Shown here: piece after piece, positions 12,422 through 22,567 of the stretch
Position numbering within the stretch: the first letter of the stretch is position 1
Layout of the letters: each line of letters starts with the position of its first letter
DNA from: Voacanga thouarsii
Lineage: Eukaryota > Streptophyta > Magnoliopsida > Gentianales > Apocynaceae
Direction: 5' to 3'
DNA: 64,000 bases
Assembly (NCBI GenBank): GCA_026120185.1
Contig: JANUWF010001719.1
Location: 1,488,001 to 1,552,000 of the forward strand
Made by a program: the position numbers and the translations under genes
The notes under the pieces: model-generated
The model's database searches: none
What the model saw: only the letters and a program-made list of their open reading frames with translations
What the model was told of the DNA's origin: nothing

Positions 12422-13450
12422 CTATATACCTTTCTTTGAAATTTTATACCCCAACACAATACCTTCTTGCACTATAAACTGGCATTTTTTCAAATTAAGT
12501 ATGAGGTTAGTCTCTTCATATCTTGCTAGCACCTTTTTAAAATTAGATAAACACAAATCAAACGAATCACCAAAAACTGAAAAAACATTAATAAATACCT
12601 CCATGATGTCCTCCACGAGTCCTTCAAATATTGCTGTCATACATCTTTGGAATGTTTCGGGACCATTGCAAAAACCAAATAGCATCCGACGATATGCAAA
12701 AGTACCATATGAACACGTGAAAGTGATTTTTTCTTGGTCATTCGGAGCTATGGGAATTTGTAGGTAGCCAAAAAATCCATCTAAGAAACAATAATACTCA
12801 TGTCCGGCTAACCTTTCCAACATTTGGTCAATAAAATGAAGAGGGAAGTGATCTTTTCTAGTGGCTTTGTTAAGCATCCTATAATCTATGCAAAACCGCC
12901 AACCCGTAACCAATCTCATAGGAACTAACTCATTTTTATCATTGGGGCTCACCGTCATTCCTCCCTTCTTTGGTATCAGTTCAGTAGTACTCACACACAC
13001 ACTATTAGAAATAGGATAAATGATGCCTAAATTTAAGAGCTTAACCATCTCACCTTTTACTACTTCACTCATATGTGGGTTCAACCTACGTTGGGGTTGC
13101 ACTATGGGTTTTGCACCTTCTTCCATCAAGATCTTGTGCGTGCAACATGATGGACTAATTCCCTTAATATCAGTGATCTTCCAAGCTATCACTCCCTTAT
13201 ATTTTCCCAACATACTTACCAACTTGGTCTTTTGTTTTGGATCGAGATGTTTGGCAATGATGACAGGCAACTTACAGTCTGTAGCCAAGAACACATATTC
13301 CAAATGTTCGGGTAAGTCTTTTAAGTTTAATTCGGGAGGATCTTTTATAGATGATTTCATTCTCCCTAAATTACTTTTTTCTATTTTCAACTTATTCTCC
13401 CCATCTTCATTGTGAACTTCCTCCAGATACACCATTACTGTTTCCCTCAA
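12422..13450 (-). pseudogene. Athila-like pol part 1: reverse transcriptase
   Basis: A 342-residue frame covers the RT region: GMTVSPNDKNELVPMR and CIDYRMLNKATRKDHFPL near residues 180-210, YCFLDGFFGYLQIPI near 235 and FGFCNGPETFQRCM near 270. The catalytic block usually written F-x-D-D reads FINVFSVFG, so both catalytic aspartates are replaced. The segment 12155-12421, between this frame and RNase H, is shifted and carries stops. RT activity can be ruled out on the missing aspartates alone. Confidence 0.9.
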
Positions 13451-13656
13451 CCCTTCCTCAATGGATTCCTATATCAACTCAGAAATAGGTTCGTCAAGAA
13501 TATCAACTCTTAAACAAGAATCATCAGAAGATAAAGGGTGTTGCATGCTTTTGTAGATTGGAATGACTACTTCCTCATCCCCAACCCTAAGTGTCAATCT
13601 TCCCCCATGAACATCAATTACTGCTTTTGTTGTAGCCAGGAAGGGCCTACTTAGGG

Positions 13657-14651
13657 TTAACGGAATTTGGAATCTCCATCCATGTCAAGAATAACAAAAT
13701 CCACTGGAAATATGAATTTATCAACTTTTACCAACACATCTTCTATTATGCCCCTAGGATATTTGATAGATTTATCCGCGAGTTGAATACTTATCCTAGT
13801 AGGTTGTGGTTCTCTGAGGCCTAGCCTTTTGAATGTTTTATATAGCAATAAATTAATGCTAGCACCTAGGTCAGCTAATGCATTACAGACATGAAGAGTG
13901 CCAATTAAACATGGGATAGAGAAACTCCCTGGATCTTTTGCTTTATGTGGTAAATTCAAGTTGTCCTACAGGATGGTGGAGCATTCTTCGTTGAGGACTA
14001 CTGTGGACAACTCTTCCAATCTCTTTTTGTTTACGAGCATGCTTTTAAAGAATTTGGCATATTTAGGCATGTGAATTAAAGCTTCACTCAGGGGGATGTT
14101 TATGTGCAGTTGCTTAATACCTCAAGGAATTTGTTGAATTCAGCATCTTTTTGGGCCTTATGTAAACGAGTAGGGTGCGGTATGTTAGACTGAAAAATAG
14201 GTTTTTCGAAAGCCGGACAAGGGATAGCCGGTGCCGGTTCCAGTACCTTAGCCGGCGCTGATTCAGTTCTATGTTGTGTGGTTTTGGGTTTTTTGGATAG
14301 CCAGCGCCGGTTCCATTCTTCCAGCCAGCACCGGTTGTCATCTGGACTGTCTGGTAATTCTTTTCCACTTCGCAATGTAACAGCAATTGTTTCCTCACTG
14401 GCTATTAGGTTTAGGTCATGGGATTTTATCACTATGTCCATCAAAAATCAAATTTGTCGTTCCATGTTGCAGATCATTGCTTCGAATTTCTCAAATGTGG
14501 AATCGATGTCTTGGAAACGCCTCGTGACATGAACAGTAAATTTCCCAATTAAGGTTTCAAGCTCTGCTGATTCTGGTGTTGTGAGTGTCATCTTAGGAGT
14601 GCAATGGAGGTACTGCCCCTCATTAGACTTCCTCGGATTCCAATTCACCAT
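13657..14651 (-). pseudogene. Athila-like gag remnant and protease region
   Basis: Frames at 14651-14448 and 14444-14100 give the C-terminal end of gag; the second contains TLRSGKEL, characteristic of this group. The frame continues toward 13959 with a one-base shift near 14100 and a stop near 13960. The protease region at 13959-13657 carries ALADLGASINLL, the retroviral-type D-x-GAS site. Only about 270 bp separate the gag start from the primer-binding site and the gag part is under 200 codons, so most of gag has been deleted. A shift near 13657 and a stop near 13470 separate protease from RT. Confidence 0.8.
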
Positions 14652-14897
14652 TTCCCCTACACATAAAAGCGAGTTAGAAACGAAATTACTGATAAAAACA
14701 AAATTACAGGATTACAAAGTTAGTAAATCAAACAGAGTCCAAGTTAGAAGGTTAGGTTAGGTTAGGTTACAAGGGTGTACAAGAATACATGAAATACAAA
14801 AGATAGCACTTTTTTGTAAAAAGAACAATTATACATATCTACATATTTACATATTTACACAGTTCAATTAACAAAATCCAAGCTTTCATGCTATTGT

Positions 14898-14915
14898 TTC
14901 TCGGTAACGGCGCCA
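14898..14915 (-). other. Primer-binding site (tRNA-Asp type)
   Basis: On the minus strand TGGCGCCGTTACCGAGAA lies six bases inside the 5' LTR end. It matches the complement of the plant tRNA-Asp 3' end (TGGCGCCGTTGCCGGGGA) at 15 of 18 positions, as known for Athila-group retrotransposons. It fixes the element's orientation. Confidence 0.8.
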
Positions 14916-14921
14916 AAAACT

Positions 14922-16450
14922 TGATGTGTCCGGACTTGGGTGTAAAAATCATACAAAAACTAAGCACATTCCCAATCAAGTTTAAATTAAAACATTCAAC
15001 CCAAATCACACATATGAGCAAGCATACTCATCATTAATCGAGCATAGGGTTCCAACGAGTGTCGATCCTCAATGAACAAGTAGACATTAATCACATTTCT
15101 TTCATTGTTTAACCGACTTGATAAAGTGAAAAATAAATAAATAAAATAAAATAAAAATATATACATGTCAAGGATGTAGATTTATGTAGCTCGAACCATT
15201 GGTTAGACAAGCATTATCTTGAAGTATCCAACATTTATCATAATTAATTATTCTCTTGGCATAATAAAGAATTAAAGTAGACTCACTTCTTTCCCAATCC
15301 ATAAATCCCTATCTTCTAGGTAACTTACTATCACATACTCTGTCTCAACCAGTCTTACCCAAAAGATGCATTAAACACAATTCTCTGATTAAGTCCCATT
15401 CTCAGGCAAACTTAACCCATAAAATTAGACAATTGAATCCATACTCTGGCAGACATCAATTAAAATTTAATTACTCTGTTCTTAGCAATTAACCCCATTT
15501 TTAGGCAAGTTAAAAGACAACAAATATGAAATCAATCAATTGAACTACCATCAACCCTATTCTCAAGCAAGTTAACGGAAAGCCACAATCAATTAATCTT
15601 GTAATAAGCACGAGTAATTAAATACCAAGAATAACAATCAATTAATCAAAAGATCAAATAACTCTAAACAACCATGAATGTCTAAACCAATGTCAAATTA
15701 CAATAAAACAATTAAAACATCATTGTCAAGAAAAAGAAAATAAAGTAAAAGAAAGCACTCATAGACAAGCCTCATTCTTCTTCCTTTGAAGACCTTCTTG
15801 TACAACTCTCCTTGAATTGAAGAATTCCTTCTTTGATTAAGTAATTTTCTATTATGATCAATTAATTCTCCCATTTTCCCTTGTGTTTTTCATCTATTTA
15901 TAGGTTTAGGAAGTGCTTAAACTCGTAAGTACAATGTTCTTGGCCGAGTAGAAATTGGAAGATACTAAAACTCCTCAAATTACCAAAAATTGCATAGAAA
16001 AAATCAAGCACCGCCTTAACTCCAGGACACAAACGGCGCCGCCTAGACTCTTGGAGCCGGCACCAATTGTGTTTTGCTTCTCTACTTGTTCGTCAATTTT
16101 TCTTCGAATTTTGCACAATGTGTTCCAGAATGCAACCGACGCTGGTTCCAGCTTCACAGCCGGTGCCGCCTTGGTTCTATTTTGCTCTGTTCCACCATTT
16201 TTTCGTCGCTTCGAAGTTCGTTTCAATAGTGCATGGTCAGCGCCGGTTCTAGGGCCTTAGCCGGCGCCGCCTCCCCTCTGCTTTGAGACGTTTTTGTTTT
16301 GTTTTACCTTAAAAATCTGTAATGATGAACAAAATACCTTTCAAATGGTAAAATCTCAAATATGAAAGAATATGACTAGCTATTGAATAAAATATATTAC
16401 AAATGAACCTCAAATCATTAGAAAAAATATGATTAATTTAGCCTCTATCA
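14922..16450 (-). repeat. 5' LTR of the Athila-like element (right copy)
   Basis: About 1529 bp, the partner of 7243-8744. It differs by scattered substitutions and by about 26 extra bases near 16240-16265 inside a GC-rich GGCGCCG motif cluster. On the minus strand the LTR begins TGATAGAGGC and ends with GGACACATCA. Confidence 0.92.
15894..15902 (-). promoter_or_regulatory. TATA box of the Athila-like 5' LTR
   Basis: The plus strand reads CTATTTATAGG, giving CCTATAAATAG on the minus strand. It sits in the middle of the LTR and is conserved in the left copy near 8215. This position is consistent with the LTR promoter; transcription is not shown. Confidence 0.5.
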
Positions 16451-16455
16451 CTGCC

Positions 16456-17151
16456 TAACAACACCTCAATAGCAACTTGAACCAGCCCGAAGGCAGTGCA
16501 CAATCGGCACCGGCTTCCCCTGGGAAGCCGACGATTGCCCTGCGTTTTTAATACTTTTTCCGATTTTCTTCAATTGTAATTGTTTGTAAAAACTTATTAT
16601 GACCATAAACTGTAATAGAACCTCAGGAATTACTTAACTAGGGTTAAAATAGTATAAATAGCACCTTTAATGATTTGACAACATAATTCACACACTTTAA
16701 TTCAAATTTGTGAGAGAATCTTGAGAGGCCCTAGCCTCCTTGTTCATCTTGTTCAAGACCATACTTAAGGGTTAGTCCTCCTTATGAATGAGTCTATAAG
16801 TCTTTTGGATAATCCAATGTTGTTTTATTTGAATGGGTCTTAGTTACTTTGTTCTTCTAAGGTTTGTTTGAATTCTACTATTTAGATGCCTATTTTCTCT
16901 ATTCTATTTGTTCTTGTTTGCCTTTATTGTTTCAAGGATATTGGGGTGAGATTATAGTAGAACTTTATACTTTACTTGAGGATCTTTGAAGCTTAGTTCT
17001 TCAAGGATTTGATAGAGGGTAAGTTGTTATTTCACTTTCTCTTTTTTGTCTCTAGAAGAATCTCTGTTTTGGTCCATTTGAGTTGAGCTGAATACATAGC
17101 CAACCAAAACACCCACATCACCAAGAAAAGCTACACAAGATTCGTATCACA
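16456..17151 (+). mobile_element. 3' end and LTR-like part of gypsy element G1
   Basis: This continues the element whose polyprotein tail is at 6759-7242. It starts with the probable polyprotein stop (TAG 16470-16472), then a GC-rich stretch (16480-16540), then an LTR-like promoter with TATAAATA at 16653-16660. A leader with GTGAGAGAATCTTGAGAGG follows, and the block ends ...TTCGTATCACA at 17151, a common 3' end of plant gypsy LTRs. The exact LTR start cannot be set because its partner is outside the window. Confidence 0.5.
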
Positions 17152-18753
17152 TTGATTTGCATTTCTGTGCATATGTTGGTTTAATTTTCTGCGGTTGAGT
17201 GGTTTTCCTCTTAAATTCAAAGGCTTGAATTTGGGGCAGTTGAATTCGATTTTCTGTGCATATTGTTGCTATGCAAAAATTGTTGGGTTATCGTTGTGAA
17301 ACTCTTTTTGGATCTCTATATGTTGGGATATTGTTGTTGTGAATTTCTTTTTGAATCCCTGTATGCTGAGATATTGTTAATAGGATAAGTTGGGATACTG
17401 TTGTTGTGAAAATTGTAGTATACTTGGGCTAATAGCTGGATTGGTGTACTTGATTGAAATATACTTTTAAAGTTGCTTCTTGGTGTTGATTGTTTGGTTA
17501 ATTTTGATTAACTAATAGCTGGATTATGTAGTATAACTAATAGCTGCTTCTTGGTGTTGATTTTCTGTTTGAAAATTGTAGTATGCTAGGGCTAATAGCT
17601 GGACTATGTTTGCTTTCTTTACTTAAAAGCATTTTTCTTTTGTGGGTCTTCTAGTCAAGATCGAGTCGATCTCATCATTTCTATTCATGTATTGGCTATT
17701 CAATAATCTACATTGTTGTCTCGAGATAAAACTTTGCCTAAAACAAAAGGTAGGATTCTCTATATGCTGCTGGCAAGTCTCCACTTTGGTTAAGTGAAGT
17801 GTTTTTGTTTTCATGTTCATGAATATGAACTATTGCGATCTGCTTGTGAGTATCCAACCTTTTAATTTATTCTTTGGGGCTCTAAGATGCACCACTCTCA
17901 AACTAACTTATAAAATACAGATTCAAACATTTTGTCAGACTTACGAATGCGCCTTATCATACTTTAAAAACTAATGTTTCTCGATCAAGTTCAGTTCTTC
18001 CAATTAGTTTTCCCTACATACTCTTCCACCTATGTACTTATGTTATGCTAGAAAATTCGTATCCAGTAATAGAGCTTTTTTGCATAGTTGTCATGTTTGG
18101 GCTGCAATTTGGTTTTCAAGGTATTAGCTTTGACTCTTAGGAAGTTTTTGCATCACCATCCTTTATTCAATACAATTGACTTTTATCATTCCAAAAGTCT
18201 TTCTCACACTTCAAACGAAAGCAAGTTCTACCTTTGCCTTATTCCATTACTCTTGGTTAGAGGAAGATGGGTTATTATCATAAGCGTTTTTAGGTTGTAG
18301 AAGTTTTTCTCAGTAACTGGAATAGTATCAAAGATATTGCCAAATATTTGAGAATTTCAAGCTAAAATATTATGTTTCATTTAATAGTTGAGCAGGTTTC
18401 TTTGTAGCTGTATTCCCCTGGCACAGCCTGTAGAACAAAATACCAACAAATTTGATCAGAAGAAAAAAAATGAAACATAATATATTGTCTAGTTCAGAAA
18501 AGACAGAAGCAAAAATAGAATGCATGGATGGACACTAGATCCACTTCTCTTCAAGTAGAGCCTCTTCCTATTTCAAATTAGAAAGTTCACAAACCACTTA
18601 ACATATTAGAATTTTCTTCCTATATATTGTAATAGGTATTGCAAATTATTTTTTTTAGGGATTTCTCTACTTGTATTCTAACATAATGCTAACATAGATA
18701 AATTATCTTTCATTTGTTGTTGCCATCTGAGTTGGATAATTAGTTTCAAAAGT

Positions 18754-21700
18754 ATGGATAAGGGTTGGATGAAACTTCCAAGGAATTGCATTGAATATAA
18801 AAATGGAGTCGAAAGGTTTTTAAACTTTGCAATGAACAACGCTAGTTTAAATGGAATGATATTATGTCCTTGTCTGGAATGTGGAAATGGAGTAATGAAG
18901 ACAAAAGTTGAGGCCAATGAGCATTTGATTATTACGGGATTTATTAAGGGATATACACATTGGATAGCACATAGAGAACTCTTTACGCCTAGTTTAAATA
19001 CATCACACTCAGAGCCTATTTCAAATAATGTAGCATCTATGCCTGATGACATGGAAGTAATATTGCATGATGCTTTTGGGGTCCCACCTTATAGAAATGT
19101 AGATGAAGAAAGTAATTCAACATCTACAGATGCTGAAAAATTTTACAAACTGATTAATGACAATCAACAAGATTTGTATCCAGGTTGTAAGAAATTCTCT
19201 AAACTTGCCTTCATCATTCAGTTACTTCATCTCAAGTGCGTAGAGAAGTGGTCTAACAAGTATTTTGATATGCTACTTGATTTATTGAGAGAGGCATTGC
19301 CCAAGGGTGTTAAACTTCCTAAATCTTTTTATAAAGCTGAAAAATTGATAAAGCAACTAGGCTTAGGCTATCAAAAAATATATGCTTATCCTAATGGTTG
19401 TATATTGTATTGGGGGGATAAAGAAGGATGGAAGAATTGTAAAACGTGTAAAAAGACTAGGTGAGTCATTTCTAAAAATGACCCAATGGGAGAGAAGAGG
19501 AAGATTGTAAAGAAAGTTTTGTGGCACTTTCTTTTAAAACCTCGACTACAACATCTATTCATATTAACCAAGACTTCGACTTCTATGAGATGGCATGCAG
19601 AAGGGCGCATAGATGATGGTCGAATAAGGCATCCTGCTGATTCACCTGCTTGGAAAGCTTTTGACGCTATCAATATAGATTTTGCAAAAAATGCTCGTAA
19701 TGTGAGGTTGGGATTGGCGTCCGATGGTTTTAATCTGTTTAAAAATATGAATGTTGCTCATAGTACATAGCTTGTGATACCTATGCCTTACAACTTACCC
19801 CCTTGGATGTGTATGAAGCAACCATATTTTATATTTTCATTGTTGATACCTGGTCCATCTGCTCCTGATAATAATATTGATATTTATTTATAACCTTTAA
19901 TTGCTGAATTGAAAGAGTTATGGGATATAGGCGTGCAAACAATTGATGCATCTTCGAAGCAGAATTTTCAGCTACGTGTTGCATTATTGTGGACAATTAA
20001 TGATTTTTATGGTTTTGCAAATTTGTCAGGGTGGAGTACTAAAGGGCATCTAGCCTGTCCTATTTGTCATAAGGAAACAAAATCACAATGATTGAAAAAT
20101 GGTGCCAAACATTACTACATGGGGCATCGTAGGTTTTTGTCTTCTAATCATCGTTTTCGAAATGATGCACGGTCATTTGATGGTCAACAAGAACATGGAA
20201 GGCCACCCCCTAAATTGAATAGGGATACGATATTGCATGAGTTGGATGGAAAACAGATCAAAGGGCAGTCAATGATAACCAACAATTGCCCTATAATTTG
20301 AAGAAACAAAGTATATTCTTCGATTTTCCGTATTGGAAAGACAATTAGATGCACCATAATTTTGATATAATGCATATTGAAAAGAATGTTTCTAAAACCA
20401 TATGCGCAATATTGTTGGAGGTGGATAAGAAAAGGGACCTTAAGTCACGTCTCGACTTAAAGGATATAGGTATTCGATCCGACCTTCATCTCATTGAGAG
20501 GGATAATGGCAAAGTTTATTTGCCACCGGCTTCTTTTGCACTACGTAAGAAGGAGAAAGTGACATTTTGCAAAATTTTGAAAGGTGTTAAGGTGCCGAAC
20601 GGATATGCTGCGAACATATCTAAGTGCGTACACCTTAATCCATCTAAGCTTTCTAGACTTAAACGCCATGACCATCATATTTTGATGCAACAATTGCTAC
20701 CAATCGCTCTACAAAAAGTTTTACCTAAGACTGTCCGCTATCTCTTAATAAAGCTCAGTAGATACTTTAGAAAGTTATGATGTACTGAGATTCATCCAAA
20801 TGAAGTGTTTTGATTAGAGTAAGAGATTGCAGTTATCCTTTGTGAATTGGAACGAGTCTTCCCTCATTCATCGTTCAGTATCATAATGCATCTAATTGCC
20901 CATTTAGCATCCGAAGCTAGGATAGTTGTGTCGATTCATTATTGATGGGCGTATCCTATAGAGAGGTATATGTTTCATTTATTTCATATTTAGGTTATTC
21001 TTTCTTACGATTTCAAACATGTACAACAATGGCATTGAAACTAATGTATGAAAGTTGAATTTAAATAGGTATTTGAGCACTTTAAAGTCCTATGTTCGTA
21101 ATAGGAGTCGCCCAGAGGGTTCTATTGCTGAAGGGTACTTGGCTGAGGAATGTTTGACATTTTGTTTGTTATATCTCGCTGACTATGTGGAGACAAAGTT
21201 CAATCGAACAAGTAGGAATGACGATCATGAAACCAATACCTATGCTGAGTTAGATATTTTCAAACCAAATGGACATCCACTTGGAAAAGAAGTATCTACA
21301 AAATTCGATGAAGACACATTGAAGATAACACATCAATATGTGTTGTTTAATTCTCACGCTGTAAAACCTTACATAGAGTAAGTATAAGAAAAATGATTTA
21401 TATTCTTCATTAGATTAGTGGCCATGAAGCCATGCCTAACTAATGCATAGTATGTGTATGCAGCCAACATCAAGGACTAGTGGAGCAAAGGCATCCTCGT
21501 GCAAGTTTGCATAAAATTGAGCTCATCTATAGTGAAGAATTTGCGAATTGGTTTTGCAATTATGTAAGGTTCATCTCAAATAGCATGCTTAAGTTATACT
21601 TTAATAATGCTTAAACTTATATTGACTCTTGTCAATTTTCTAGGTGAAGGCATTGCAATTCAATGATGATGATATAATTTCTAAAGTTTTGAAGCATCTA

Positions 21701-22105
21701 GCCAGAGGACCCAATGGCATTGGTCTTAAATACGATAGGTCCTTGGTGAACGACTTTCGGTTTCATACTACAGAAGTTGAATGCAAAAGGAAAACTCAAA
21801 ATAGTGGCATTTCTGTAAACGCAACAACAACTAGTTTTTCAAGTGTTAGGGACAGAAATCCAATTTCAAGTGATGTGTCTTATTTAGGGAAATTTACATA
21901 TGTGATTGAGTTAGATTATAGAGACGGGCGTAGAGTTGCATTGTTCAAATGTGATTGGGTATCAACACGGAAAAGGTTGAAACAAGATGTTAAGGGCTTT
22001 ACTCTGGCCAATTTCACTGATGTTAGGCCCCATTCTAAGCTTTTCATTCTAGCTTCTCAAGCAATGCAAGTCTTTTACATTAAAGACCTGACTGAAAGTA
22101 ATTGA
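18754..22105 (+). pseudogene. CACTA tnp2-type transposase
   Basis: Domain order matches plant CACTA transposases. The N-terminal transposase-associated domain starts MDKGWMKLPR and has the CPCLECGNG cysteine motif (18754-18990). The tnp2 core follows (19170-20780) with VRLGLASDGFN, GWSTKGHLACPICHKET, HNFDIMHIEKNV and KSRLDLKDIGIR. A DUF4218-like part lies at about 20790-21381 (SIAEGYLAEECLTFC) and a DUF4216-like part at 21644-22105 (VIELDYRDGRRVALFKCDW). In-frame stops occur at 19462 (TGA), 19768 (TAG), 19891 (TAA) and 20089 (TGA), with a frameshift before 20349 and others near 20800-20950. Small introns are plausible at 21382-21465 and 21566-21643. The enzyme would cut the CACTA ends but is dead here. 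Confidence 0.92.
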
Positions 22106-22567
22106 CAAATTGTTATAACCACAAATCCAAGAGCTGTATATAACATGGGGTCCGTAGTTGATGTTGAGAATTATTTGCAGAGTGAAAGTTGCAACATCCA
22201 GGTAGATTTAGGTAGTGAGGAAGTTAGCTGGGTTCGTGAAAGGGTCGATGGAGTTGAAGTTGAAATTACATCTACTTGATAAATTTTTACTTTATTAGTT
22301 ACTTTTGTTATTTTCTATTTGTTTTAAAATCCTTCTATTTAGGCCAGGTTGTTCAAACTTAGTGGCTGTAATATGAGATACAACGTTTTATGGCTCCATT
22401 ATTTATGCAATGTTTCATGGCAATATGATATGTGTCTTTGCATTTTATTTGTTTGTTTGCTGTTTATATATATATATATATATAGTTAATAAATGTCTTG
22501 TGTAATTTTCGGGGATTTTTTTGGACATGAAATTATTGATCTCTCTATGAACATTTGAATCCCAGAT

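Larger units (their letters stand above)
7243..16450 (-). mobile_element. Complete Athila-like Ty3/gypsy retrotransposon, degenerate
   Basis: Two LTRs (7243-8744 and 14922-16450) bracket minus-strand gag-end, protease, RT, RNase H and integrase regions in gypsy order. The 5-bp flanks are CTACC (7238-7242) and CTGCC (16451-16455), a target duplication with one change. The primer-binding site matches the 3' end of plant tRNA-Asp with a few mismatches, which is known for Athila-group elements. The RNase H to integrase linker (about 11790-11835) with the LVADHLSRL motif also fits that group. Gag is largely missing and all domains carry breaks, so it cannot move by itself. Confidence 0.9.

Noticed and set aside
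14745..14771. Tandem GGTTA units, telomere-like
   Set aside because: Only about four units and not the plant telomere repeat TTTAGGG; ordinary short slippage.
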